From Thiotrichales bacterium 19S9-11 (lineage in GTDB: Bacteria > Pseudomonadota > Gammaproteobacteria > Francisellales > Francisellaceae), in NCBI GenBank assembly GCA_021713395.1, contig JAKJJT010000010.1, positions 1 to 55,124 of the forward strand: a DNA stretch of 55,124 nt, written 5' to 3'. The position numbers were made by a program, and so were the translations under genes. A model generated the notes under the pieces. It did not search any database. It had not been told where the DNA came from and saw only the letters and a program-made list of their open reading frames with translations. This document shows positions 28,086 through 35,851 of the stretch, one piece after another. The first letter of the stretch is position 1, and the number at the start of each line of letters is the position of its first letter.

Positions 28086-29615
28086 ATGAAATACAAAACA
28101 AATAAAAGAAGGCTTTGGATTTTATTAATGGCGTTTGCCTTTATACTATCAGTGTCTATCATATTAGCAGAGCATATTTATCTACAACTTGCAATTAAAA
28201 GGTTTATTTCAGAAGCACTTATCAATAATCAAATTTATCAAAGTAAAGAAATTGCGCATAATTTTATAAACCAATTTGACTATTTGTTCTATATTGAGTA
28301 TTTCATAATTATGGCTCAGGTTTTTTTCTTATCTGTTTTTTTTGCTTTTATTATTATTAAATTTTTCAGCCGTAAATTATTAAACTTAGATCGTTTAGAC
28401 AGCTTAAACAGCACACTGAATCAGGCTACAAAAATCGCACAAATTGGCTTTTGGGAGTACGATGCCAAGACAACCAAGATATTTTGGAGTGAGGGTATAT
28501 ATAAACTGTTTGAAGTTGATGATAAAAGTGTAGAAATGACATTGGATAGTTTTTTATATTATGTGCATAAAGATGACAGAGCAGCTGTTTTAGAAGAATT
28601 TGAAACATCAATTGATAAAAAACGTGATTATTTTATTAGTCATAAAGTAATCACTGAGAAAGGCAATATTAAGTATGTTGAGGAACGAGGTAAGCACTTG
28701 TTTGATGGTTCTGGCAATTTAATAAAATCCATTGGTAGTATTTATGATATTACAGAAAGGTATTATTCAGAGAAAAAGTTTAGAAATCTTCTAGAGTATG
28801 CTTCAGATGGTATCCATATTCTTGATAAAAATGGTAATGTTGTGATGTGTAGTCAGTCATTTGCCGATAATTTAGGCTATACTTACGAAGAAGCAAAAAA
28901 GCTCAATGTTTCAGATTGGGATGCAAGTATCCCAAAAGATCAATTAGTGCCAACCATTGCTCGCCTTATGAAGCATCCAGCAGCATTTGAAACGACACAT
29001 CAACGTAAAGATGGCTCAATCATCAATGTTCAAATTAATGCAAAAGGGATTAATTTAGATGGAAAAAAATATGTTTATGCATCTCAGAGAGATACAACAG
29101 AATTTCATCGATTAAATAAAAAATTAGAAGCACTTTCATTGACAGATGAGCTAACGCAACTTCAAAACAGAAAAGCATATAATTTAAAAATACATGAACT
29201 TTTACTTCAGTATAAGCGTTATCAAACAACATTTTGCATCATTATGTTTGATGTTGATCATTTTAAGAGGATAAATGACACCTATGGTCATGATGCTGGA
29301 GATGATATTTTGAAAGAAATAGCAGAAATGACTCAATTAAGCTTAAGAAAAAGCGACTACGTATTTAGAATTGGTGGTGAAGAGTTTATTGTTCTTTTAA
29401 GTAGTACAGCCTTAGAGGATGCGATTGCTGTTGCCGAAAAGCTAAGGGAAGCCATTCATGAAAAGATAGTTATAACTGATGAACAGTATGTTTCTCTCTC
29501 GCTTGGCGTTACAGAGGTCAAAGATATTGATACAATTGAGACAATATTCAAGCGAGTAGATTCATTGCTTTATAAATCTAAAAAAAATGGCCGCAATCAA
29601 ACAAGTTGGCAATAA
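28086..29615 (+). CDS. Membrane PAS-PAS-GGDEF diguanylate cyclase
   Basis: A 509-residue inner-membrane signalling protein. TM segments lie at about 10-31 and 76-98 with a short periplasmic loop. Two PAS/PAC domains follow at about 118-215 and 225-340. The GGDEF domain is at about 345-509, with active-site GGEEF at 430-434 and the RxxD inhibitory site (RKSD, 421-424) five residues before it. These features predict active, feedback-controlled c-di-GMP synthesis. No EAL or HD-GYP gene is in the window. Two inverted repeats precede the start. Confidence 0.92.
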   Translation: MKYKTNKRRLWILLMAFAFILSVSIILAEHIYLQLAIKRFISEALINNQIYQSKEIAHNFINQFDYLFYIEYFIIMAQVFFLSVFFAFIIIKFFSRKLLNLDRLDSLNSTLNQATKIAQIGFWEYDAKTTKIFWSEGIYKLFEVDDKSVEMTLDSFLYYVHKDDRAAVLEEFETSIDKKRDYFISHKVITEKGNIKYVEERGKHLFDGSGNLIKSIGSIYDITERYYSEKKFRNLLEYASDGIHILDKNGNVVMCSQSFADNLGYTYEEAKKLNVSDWDASIPKDQLVPTIARLMKHPAAFETTHQRKDGSIINVQINAKGINLDGKKYVYASQRDTTEFHRLNKKLEALSLTDELTQLQNRKAYNLKIHELLLQYKRYQTTFCIIMFDVDHFKRINDTYGHDAGDDILKEIAEMTQLSLRKSDYVFRIGGEEFIVLLSSTALEDAIAVAEKLREAIHEKIVITDEQYVSLSLGVTEVKDIDTIETIFKRVDSLLYKSKKNGRNQTSWQ

Positions 29616-29708
29616 ATTTAAGTTTGTCAAATGCCTAGTAAGGCGATAAAATGAATTTTTAAAGTATTTTTTCTTCTAAAAATAAATGGATAAAGGATCA
29701 GTTAAATT

Positions 29709-30791
29709 ATGGATATGAAGCGAAAAATTATTCATGTGGATATGGATTGTTTTTACGCGGCCGTTGAGATAAGAGACAATCCTAGTTTGCTTAATGAACC
29801 GGTTGCAATTGGCAATACAAAAGAAAAAAGAGGTGTGTTAGCTACGTGTAATTATAAAGCACGAGAATATGGCCTGCGCTCAGCAATGCCAACACATCAA
29901 GCAATGAAGCTTTGTCCTGATTTGGTTTTAATTCAGCCTAATATGACAAAATACCGTGATGCATCTCAACGAATACGAGATATCTTTAAAGAATATACAG
30001 ATGTCGTTGAGCCATTATCATTAGATGAAGCGTATTTGGATGTAACGGATTGTCCGTTATATAAAGGCAGTGCGACATGGATTGCTGAGAGTATTCGTTC
30101 ACGTATTTATGAGTCAGAAAAATTAACGGCTTCAGCAGGTGTTGCACCCAATAAGTTTCTAGCTAAAGTTGCTAGTGATTGGAACAAGCCAAACGGTCTG
30201 TTTGTTATAAGTCCCGATCAGGTTGAAGAATTTGTTTATCATTTGCCGGTCAAAAAAATTAATGGTGTTGGTAAAAGTGCACTTGAAAAATTAACTCGTT
30301 TGGGGGTGAAAACTTGTGGAGATCTACAACGTTATGACTTAACAATCTTAAATGAGATTTTTGGTAGCTTTGGTCAATCACTATATCAGCAGGCAAGAGG
30401 TGTAGATACTCGTAAAGTAAAACCAAACCGCCAAAGAAAGTCAGTTAGTGTTGAACATACTTTATTTCGTAATACTGATAAAGTTGAAGGCGCTTTAGAG
30501 TATTTAAAACCATTAATGCTAAAATTGGAATTTCGTTTATCTAAGATTAATCAACCAATTAATAAACAGTTTATTAAAGTTAAGTTTGCAGACTTTACTC
30601 AAACAACAAATGAGTGTACTTCGTTTGAAGCAGATGAGGAAAAATTTAAAGAATTATTAATCTATGCAATGAATCAGCATAAAAAAAGTGTACGTCTGAT
30701 TGGTATTGGTGTGCGTTTTGGTCAAACAGATGATATAAATCAAGCTTCTTTAGCATTTGAAGATTTTAAAGAAATGTCAATTTTGTTATGA
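29709..30791 (+). CDS. dinB: DNA polymerase IV
   Basis: A Y-family translesion polymerase. The active-site acids are in HVDMDCFYAAVE and SLDEAYLDVT. The GVAPNKFLAKVASDWNKPNG stretch, the helix-hairpin-helix region INGVGKSALEKL and the little-finger domain follow. Its 360 residues fit the family. I do not see the C-terminal QLxLxF-type clamp-binding motif clearly; the end is SLAFEDFKEMSILL. No LexA box was recognised upstream. Confidence 0.94.
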   Translation: MDMKRKIIHVDMDCFYAAVEIRDNPSLLNEPVAIGNTKEKRGVLATCNYKAREYGLRSAMPTHQAMKLCPDLVLIQPNMTKYRDASQRIRDIFKEYTDVVEPLSLDEAYLDVTDCPLYKGSATWIAESIRSRIYESEKLTASAGVAPNKFLAKVASDWNKPNGLFVISPDQVEEFVYHLPVKKINGVGKSALEKLTRLGVKTCGDLQRYDLTILNEIFGSFGQSLYQQARGVDTRKVKPNRQRKSVSVEHTLFRNTDKVEGALEYLKPLMLKLEFRLSKINQPINKQFIKVKFADFTQTTNECTSFEADEEKFKELLIYAMNQHKKSVRLIGIGVRFGQTDDINQASLAFEDFKEMSILL

Positions 30792-30841
30792 TGATCTCAA
30801 AGGTTAAAAGTAGATAGATAATAAAAGTAAAAGGTTTTTAT

Positions 30842-31021
30842 ATGTCCTCAGTTGATTATAAGCGTTATATGTGTGTTGTTTGTGGCTTTATCTATGATGA
30901 AGCAGAAGGCTGGCCTGAAGATGGGATTGAGCCTGGTACAAAATGGGAAGATGTTCCAGAAGACTGGGAGTGTCCAGATTGTGGTGTCAGTAAAGAAGAT
31001 TTTGAAATGGTTGAGATTTAA
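30842..31021 (+). CDS. Rubredoxin
   Basis: A 59-residue gene missed by a 60-residue ORF cutoff. The iron is bound by C11 and C14 in [19 protein letters not shown] and by C44 and C47 in [16 protein letters not shown]. The rest is the standard fold, with [12 protein letters not shown] before the second knuckle. AAAAGG lies 8-14 bases before the ATG. It is a one-electron carrier, often serving alkane or rubrerythrin systems. It is about 50 bp after dinB and probably shares its transcript. Confidence 0.93.
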   Translation: MSSVDYKRYMCVVCGFIYDEAEGWPEDGIEPGTKWEDVPEDWECPDCGVSKEDFEMVEI

Positions 31022-31095
31022 ATTTTTTAAACGATAAGTTATTCATAAGCTATACTTTGACTGAGAGATGTTCATTAAGTAAAAGGATAGCTATC

Positions 31096-31374
31096 ATGAG
31101 TCAAGAGCATTTAATTAATCATAAACCAACATCGCTTGTAACATTTGAGAGCGTCATATGCTTTATTTTGGGCGTTATTAGTTTATTGATTTGTTGGAAT
31201 TTACCCTATATTAGTTTAATTATTGCAGTTGCAGGTATTGTTTCAGGTGCTTTAGCAAGATTCAAAATAGCAAATGATTTAATTAGAATTAGTATGGTTT
31301 TATGTGTTATTTCAGCAGCACTATCGATTATTTTAGTTGGTGTAGAGTCTTATATTGTTTATAAAGGTTATTAA
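31096..31374 (+). CDS. Small membrane protein, DUF4190-like
   Basis: A 92-residue protein with three hydrophobic segments: VICFILGVISLLICWNLPYI, LIIAVAGIVSGALARF and a C-terminal ISMVLCVISAALSIILVGVESY. This gives the general pattern of DUF4190-type membrane proteins. The ATG at 31096 is chosen because AAAAGG sits 9 bases upstream; a TTG at 31057 would add 13 residues without support. Function unknown. Confidence 0.7.
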   Translation: MSQEHLINHKPTSLVTFESVICFILGVISLLICWNLPYISLIIAVAGIVSGALARFKIANDLIRISMVLCVISAALSIILVGVESYIVYKGY

Positions 31375-31570
31375 AGTTAAAAGATCAGTTAAAACTATAT
31401 AGCTCTAACCGTTGCTATTCTAAAAATATCTTTTAAATTGTTTCTCAAAATCAATATTTTTACCATATGTCAAAAAATTTTAAAATGTAATTTTCAGTGA
31501 TAATATAGATTTTTATTATGCTTCGATGATAATGTTTTAAAATGAATTTTATTAAAAAAGGAATACTTCA

Positions 31571-32056
31571 ATGACAGAGGAAGTTAGCGAGGCTGAAGAG
31601 CGTTGCCTTACTGATAGTAGTATTGAAAGTGACAATACAGAAGAAAATTTTTTTGAGCAATTTGAAGTTGACTTTGTAGCTCTTACAGTTGGTAAAACTA
31701 AAATAGATATTAGTAATCAGCAGTTATCAAAAAAAATAAAATTAGATGAATTTTGTCAAATTATACGTCACCTTAAATTAAGAAAGCAAAAAATCTCAAT
31801 TAATATTACGGGTAATGATTTTGGTGAGCTTTTAAATAATTCAGATGATGAGTTAATTCAGGATACTTTTAAACTAATACATGAAAGTAGTATTAGCCTT
31901 ATGGATGATGAAGAATCATTATTTACAAAAGAGTATGCTAAATATCAGAGTGACCCTGGAAATTATCAATTTATTAAAGCAATATCACCAGAGCAACCCA
32001 TTTATAATGCTGAAAGTGATAGTAGTGGAAAAACTAATTGCTGTCTAGTGATGTAG
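31571..32056 (+). CDS. Small protein with C-terminal CaaX box (CLVM), candidate host-prenylated effector
   Basis: A 161-residue acidic, hydrophilic protein with no signal peptide, TM segment or recognised domain. The last eight residues are KTNCCLVM. CLVM is a good farnesyl or geranylgeranyl CaaX box: Cys, two aliphatics, Met. The extra Cys before it could be palmitoylated. A flexible Ser/Asp-rich stretch (NAESDSSGKTN) precedes it, as in prenylated GTPases. Bacteria lack CaaX prenyltransferases, and known effectors such as Legionella AnkB and Salmonella SifA borrow the host enzymes. AAAAAGGAA precedes the ATG. It lies 46 bp upstream of the Cys-His-Asp gene. The effector role is inference. Confidence 0.72.
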   Translation: MTEEVSEAEERCLTDSSIESDNTEENFFEQFEVDFVALTVGKTKIDISNQQLSKKIKLDEFCQIIRHLKLRKQKISINITGNDFGELLNNSDDELIQDTFKLIHESSISLMDDEESLFTKEYAKYQSDPGNYQFIKAISPEQPIYNAESDSSGKTNCCLVM

Positions 32057-32102
32057 CTATGAGAGGGAAATTAGCAAATAGCCTTTAATATAATAAAATA
32101 TT

Positions 32103-33470
32103 ATGATATTCTGTATTTTCATAATAGCTTTTTTGGGTTGCACCACAATGACAAATTTAGAATTTGTGCCTATATGCGTTGGGTTGATGTTTGCAGTACG
32201 TAATAATCTTAAATACTCAACAAACAATCCAGCACTATATGAGCAGGTAAATTCATCGTCACAGTATTATAAAAAGCTCAGTCAAGACTTTAGAGCGTTA
32301 CGCTCTAATTTAAATAATAATAATATTCTACATACTAGAAAGCATGCTGAGTTAGCCTTAAAATATAGAGCTGGTGTGTGTGATGAAATGGGTACAGTCA
32401 CTACTTATTTAGGTTCTATGGCAGTTGATACTGAAGAGCCAGTATATATTACAGCGCTTTTTACACCCACCCATGTTTTTTGTTTAATCCACCAAGATGA
32501 GGCATTAGCAAAAATTGATAAACGACAAAAGTATGCTGATGGTTTAAAAGAGCTGAGTGAAGTAAAATCTCTTAAAAATGCTGTTATTGTTGATCCTTGG
32601 ATATATGCAGTAACATGTCTGTCAGATTGGGAAAAGCATATTAAGCATGCAGAATCATATGATCCATCTGGATTTTTTTCTGGTGTAATTACCACTCTTG
32701 GATATAGTGAAAAATTAAGCAGAGTAGAGCCTTCACCAGACAATAAAAGATTACAACGAATTATCAGAGATTTTAATACAGCTTATAATTACGCCAAAAA
32801 TAGTATTCATGAAGGTAACATAAATAGTCCAATTGCCATACAGTTTGATGATTTAAAAGAGAAGTTAAAACATGATATAGATAGAAGAAGAACGCTTGTT
32901 AGTTTAAGGAATTTTATTAGTAGGTTGAGAAATCAATCAAGTTCATGGTATTCAGATGATTTTCGTAGTGATAGAAAAGGAATTGTTTATGGTGAGTTAA
33001 TTAAGTGCATTGATAAAGCACTTAAACGTAACATGGACATTAATGATGATAATTTGAAAAAGATTTTAGAGATAGCGCTTGATGTGACTGTAATTGTTAG
33101 AGGTAAAGAACCTCCTGAAAACTTATCAAAACAGAACTTAGATATGACAAGCACGGCATTGTCACTACTTAATCCTAGAGTGCTTCCTGAGCATCAATGT
33201 AAATTTGAATCAATTGATGGAATGAATTTACAAAGAATAAGAGATATAAGAACTGGAGAAGGCTCAGATAGAGAAAAATACTGCATGCTAGTTGTACTAA
33301 TTAGAGGGGAAAATGGCATTAATGAGTCTTTATATACAGCAGATAGAAAGCAACAGTCATATGACACAGCACATGCATTTGCTCTTAGCAGAAAGGCGGC
33401 TGCAGGGCTTTTATTTTATGATGCGGAAGTTGATATTTTAAATTATCATAGGTTATTGGAAGTTAGTTAG
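32103..33470 (+). CDS. Putative Cys-His-Asp enzyme (transglutaminase/papain-like), candidate effector or toxin
   Basis: A 455-residue protein of unknown family. Residues C93 (RAGVCDEMGTV), H124 (PTHVFCLIH) and D164 (NAVIVDPWIYAV) form the order, spacing and local context of the transglutaminase-like Cys-His-Asp triad seen in cysteine-protease or deamidase effectors and polymorphic toxins. The C-terminal 280 residues are helical and unassigned. The ATG at 32103 gives a hydrophobic start ending in LGC; an ATG at 32148 (MTNLEF) is the alternative, and neither has a good ribosome site. It is next to the CaaX gene and in the same direction. Confidence 0.65.
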   Translation: MIFCIFIIAFLGCTTMTNLEFVPICVGLMFAVRNNLKYSTNNPALYEQVNSSSQYYKKLSQDFRALRSNLNNNNILHTRKHAELALKYRAGVCDEMGTVTTYLGSMAVDTEEPVYITALFTPTHVFCLIHQDEALAKIDKRQKYADGLKELSEVKSLKNAVIVDPWIYAVTCLSDWEKHIKHAESYDPSGFFSGVITTLGYSEKLSRVEPSPDNKRLQRIIRDFNTAYNYAKNSIHEGNINSPIAIQFDDLKEKLKHDIDRRRTLVSLRNFISRLRNQSSSWYSDDFRSDRKGIVYGELIKCIDKALKRNMDINDDNLKKILEIALDVTVIVRGKEPPENLSKQNLDMTSTALSLLNPRVLPEHQCKFESIDGMNLQRIRDIRTGEGSDREKYCMLVVLIRGENGINESLYTADRKQQSYDTAHAFALSRKAAAGLLFYDAEVDILNYHRLLEVS

Positions 33471-33481
33471 CTAAAATATAA

Positions 33482-33697
33482 TTAATTTTTCACATAAGTA
33501 ATCTTCTTTTGGGCTGAAATTTTAATTGGGCTAATTACCCATGCAGCTAAAGCAGATAATAAATGAGTCATGGCATTTTTAACCGAACGACGTCTAGTAT
33601 GCCAAAGCATTAATGAGTTTTTTAAATAATCAAATAAGTTTGTATTTGTTGAGCCAACTACATTGCTGTGTCTATAACAGTTAGAGTCAAAAAAGCT
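33482..33697 (-). pseudogene. Degenerate ORF fragment, family not recognised
   Basis: About 71 open codons read on the minus strand with a stop at 33698-33700 and no start near the upstream end. They encode FFDSNCYRHSNVV, LFDYLKNSLMLWHTRRRSVK and a C-terminal SALAAWVISPIKISAQKK. The dense, non-random protein pattern suggests the tail of a once longer gene. It lies next to a truncated resolvase, so it is probably mobile-element debris. Confidence 0.45.
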
Positions 33698-33734
33698 CTA
33701 TGACAAAAAGTTGTACTTCAGATTTCAAGGTCTT

Positions 33735-34022
33735 CTAGTTTACCTTTAATGCAGGGTGGTTACCATTCTTGATGGAATAGTAAGTTCTACGTGAAATTTC
33801 ATATTTTTTAAGTATTGTTTTGATTGGTAGCGGAGTATCACTTATAGCTTCATCATAAATTGTCTGAGCTACTTCAGGGGTTATTTTAAAAGGTCTGCCG
33901 AATTTAATGCCATTATTAATCGCTTTTTTTATCCCTTCAGCTTGCCTTTCTTTTCTAAGTTCATTTTCAAATTGAGAAAATGCACTTAGCATATGAAACA
34001 TTAACTTTCCTTGAGGTGAAGA
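33735..34022 (-). pseudogene. Truncated serine recombinase/resolvase (C-terminal part)
   Basis: The minus frame reads SSPQGKLMFHMLSAFSQFENELRKERQAEGIKKA, then GRPFKITPEV and a helix-turn-helix (IKTILKKYEISRRTYYSIKNG). This is the end of the resolvase/invertase domain with its DNA-binding tail. An in-frame TGA at 34025-34023 cuts the frame just upstream, and the catalytic serine domain is absent. An ATG at 34001 could still express an 88-residue DNA-binding stub. Confidence 0.85.
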
Positions 34023-34143
34023 TCATGTAAATTCAGACATATAGTATTCAATGTTCAGAAAGAGTAAATTTCTCATAAGCAAAAAAAACATTAAGAATCT
34101 GATAGTGATAATTAATATAATTTTAAGCCAAATATAAAAAAAG

Positions 34144-34166
34144 TATGTTACCCCTGTGGTACCCCA
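34144..34166 (-). promoter_or_regulatory. Orphan integrase-promoter motif beside tRNA-Thr
   Basis: Minus-strand TGGGGTA-(5)-GGGGTAACATA matches TGGGGTA-(6)-GGGGTAACATA in front of the intact integrase at 52137-52160. It lies about 58 bp beyond the 3' end of tRNA-Thr, and no integrase follows it. It reads as the scar of a lost element. Confidence 0.6.
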
Positions 34167-34223
34167 ATATTCAGTATGTAATTTTTAATTATTATTTTCA
34201 GGTAGCTAAGTTATTGATTTTTA

Positions 34224-34300
<77 letters not shown>

Positions 34301-34437
34301 ATTATATTTTAAGTATTGCAGAAATTTTAGAATTAACAAATGAGTAAAAAATTAATTTAAAGTAAATTGAAATAGTTTTGTTTGATATATATTTAAAATA
34401 ATGAATAGAGAAGGATGATTTTTATTATTAATGTTTA

Positions 34438-34644
34438 TTATAATATAGTGCAGGGTTTTCCAGCGGCTACAGCGGCCATCTCTCTATTAAACTTAGGAGT
34501 AGGGTAGTTATCTTTTTGTGGTGTTTTATTGTTACGAGGAGATGTGCTGATTCCTTCTTTTTGAGATTCTTTTATCGCTGTAGAGCCAAATGGAAAAGCA
34601 CCGACCATAGGGTTGCCAACAGCAAGATTTTTTTGAGTTTTCAT
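34438..34644 (-). CDS. Tiny protein with C-terminal CaaX box (CTIL), candidate host-prenylated effector
   Basis: A 68-residue hydrophilic protein of no known family, ending AAVAAGKPCTIL. CTIL is a Cys-aliphatic-Leu box of geranylgeranyl type; as I recall, the human G-protein gamma-4 subunit ends the same way. The Lys/Pro-rich body (STSPRNNKTPQKDNYPTPKFNRE) looks disordered. The second ATG (34644) is chosen since AAGGA sits 8 bases upstream; the first, at 34650, is only 2 bases away. It stands alone between tRNA-Thr and lplA. With the CLVM protein it makes two CaaX tails within 3 kb. Confidence 0.62.
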   Translation of the reverse strand: MKTQKNLAVGNPMVGAFPFGSTAIKESQKEGISTSPRNNKTPQKDNYPTPKFNREMAAVAAGKPCTIL

Positions 34645-34907
34645 TATCATATTCCTTATTGTTTATTAAACGAGATAACCTTTTCTTAACGGTTGGCATT
34701 GTACTTAAAAAATATTAAAAATAAATAGATGAAATATTTCGATTTAATTCAATTCTGAATTAGAGTTTTTAATGGTAAAATTAAAAAATATAATATTAAA
34801 AAACAACAAGATAAAAAAATAAAATTGATTCGTATAAGGTGAACAAGATTTTTTTTTATAAATATCATTTCAGTTTAGATTGAAATATAATCAAAAATGG
34901 AAAAAAT

Positions 34908-35825
34908 TTAGGTACTTAATAAACCCTCAATTTGATCAGATTGATTAGTAAAAGGAATTTCAGAAGTAGGGGTGATAGTTTGATTATTAGCATTTGTAAT
35001 TTGTTCAATTAGCCCATTTTTAACGACGACGGTATATTGATGGTTATTAATAGAAAATGTTTTTTCAAAAGGCAGGGTTTTACCAAAGCGCCATTGCCAA
35101 TCTTTTAAGCGTTCAGCCTCTGCTTTGATTTCATGATTAAATTCACCAAATTGATTGTAATCATTAATTTCAACCTGATTAGTATGATTATATTGTTGCT
35201 GAAAAGAATCAATAATTGCGCCTATGACACGATCAACCGTTAAGTCTGGTTGGAGGTGCTGTAAGGTTAGTACTTTGGAGCGAACGGACTTAACACCTTT
35301 TGCATTGATATTATCTTCGTGGCTATGAATGCATTGATTGAGTAAATCAACATTACCACCAACGAGAAGAGTTGCATGATGAAGTGAGACTTTTCTTGAT
35401 TCTCGATAAGCGCTACCAGAAATTTTATAATGATGTCCACTATGAGGCAGTAGAATATCATTTCTTTCTGAAGTTGTTGTTGTAATGCCTAAAGCTTTTA
35501 ACGCATTAATAATAATTTGTATTTGCCTTTTCTTATCATAATAGTCAGGGGGTGAGATAAAAGAAAAGTTAAGGTTATTTAGATCATGAAAAACCGTACC
35601 ACCACCACTATGACGGCGAATCATTGGAATTTGTTTTTGATCCATAAAAGGGAGATTACACTCAAGCCAAGGGTTTTGCGCTCGACCAATGACGACACAA
35701 GGCATATTGCGCCATAAGTAAAGCATTGGTTCTTTAGTGGCAATATGGGTGTATAGGTATTTTTCAACCGCTAAATTATAAAAAGGGTCAGTTAAGTTTT
35801 GTAAAAAAACAGTTGCAGTATTCAT
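34908..35825 (-). CDS. lplA: Lipoate-protein ligase A
   Basis: It activates free lipoate with ATP and attaches it to lipoyl domains. RRHSGGGTVFHDLNNLNFSFI and the lysine motif KISGSAYRESR are present. The C-terminal accessory domain (WRFGKTLPFEKTF, then the NGLIEQI end) resembles that of E. coli. It has 305 residues. The likely client in this window is AceF. The gene lies 26 bp after dacA and is co-directional. A lipoate salvager suits life in a host. Confidence 0.94.
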   Translation of the reverse strand: MNTATVFLQNLTDPFYNLAVEKYLYTHIATKEPMLYLWRNMPCVVIGRAQNPWLECNLPFMDQKQIPMIRRHSGGGTVFHDLNNLNFSFISPPDYYDKKRQIQIIINALKALGITTTTSERNDILLPHSGHHYKISGSAYRESRKVSLHHATLLVGGNVDLLNQCIHSHEDNINAKGVKSVRSKVLTLQHLQPDLTVDRVIGAIIDSFQQQYNHTNQVEINDYNQFGEFNHEIKAEAERLKDWQWRFGKTLPFEKTFSINNHQYTVVVKNGLIEQITNANNQTITPTSEIPFTNQSDQIEGLLST

Positions 35826-35851
35826 GTTGTTTTAATATTTATTTTTATAAA

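Noticed and set aside
30852-31037. A 61-codon plus-strand ORF over the rubredoxin gene
   Set aside because: It is the shifted frame of the rubredoxin, which has clear iron-binding cysteines and a ribosome site.
31057-31095. N-terminal extension of the small membrane protein from a TTG
   Set aside because: There is no ribosome site before the TTG, whereas the ATG at 31096 has a good one.
32103-32147. Lipoprotein signal at the start of the Cys-His-Asp protein
   Set aside because: The LGC sequence follows a hydrophobic stretch but there is no N-terminal positive charge and the residues before the Cys do not fit a good lipobox. The true start may be the later ATG at 32148.
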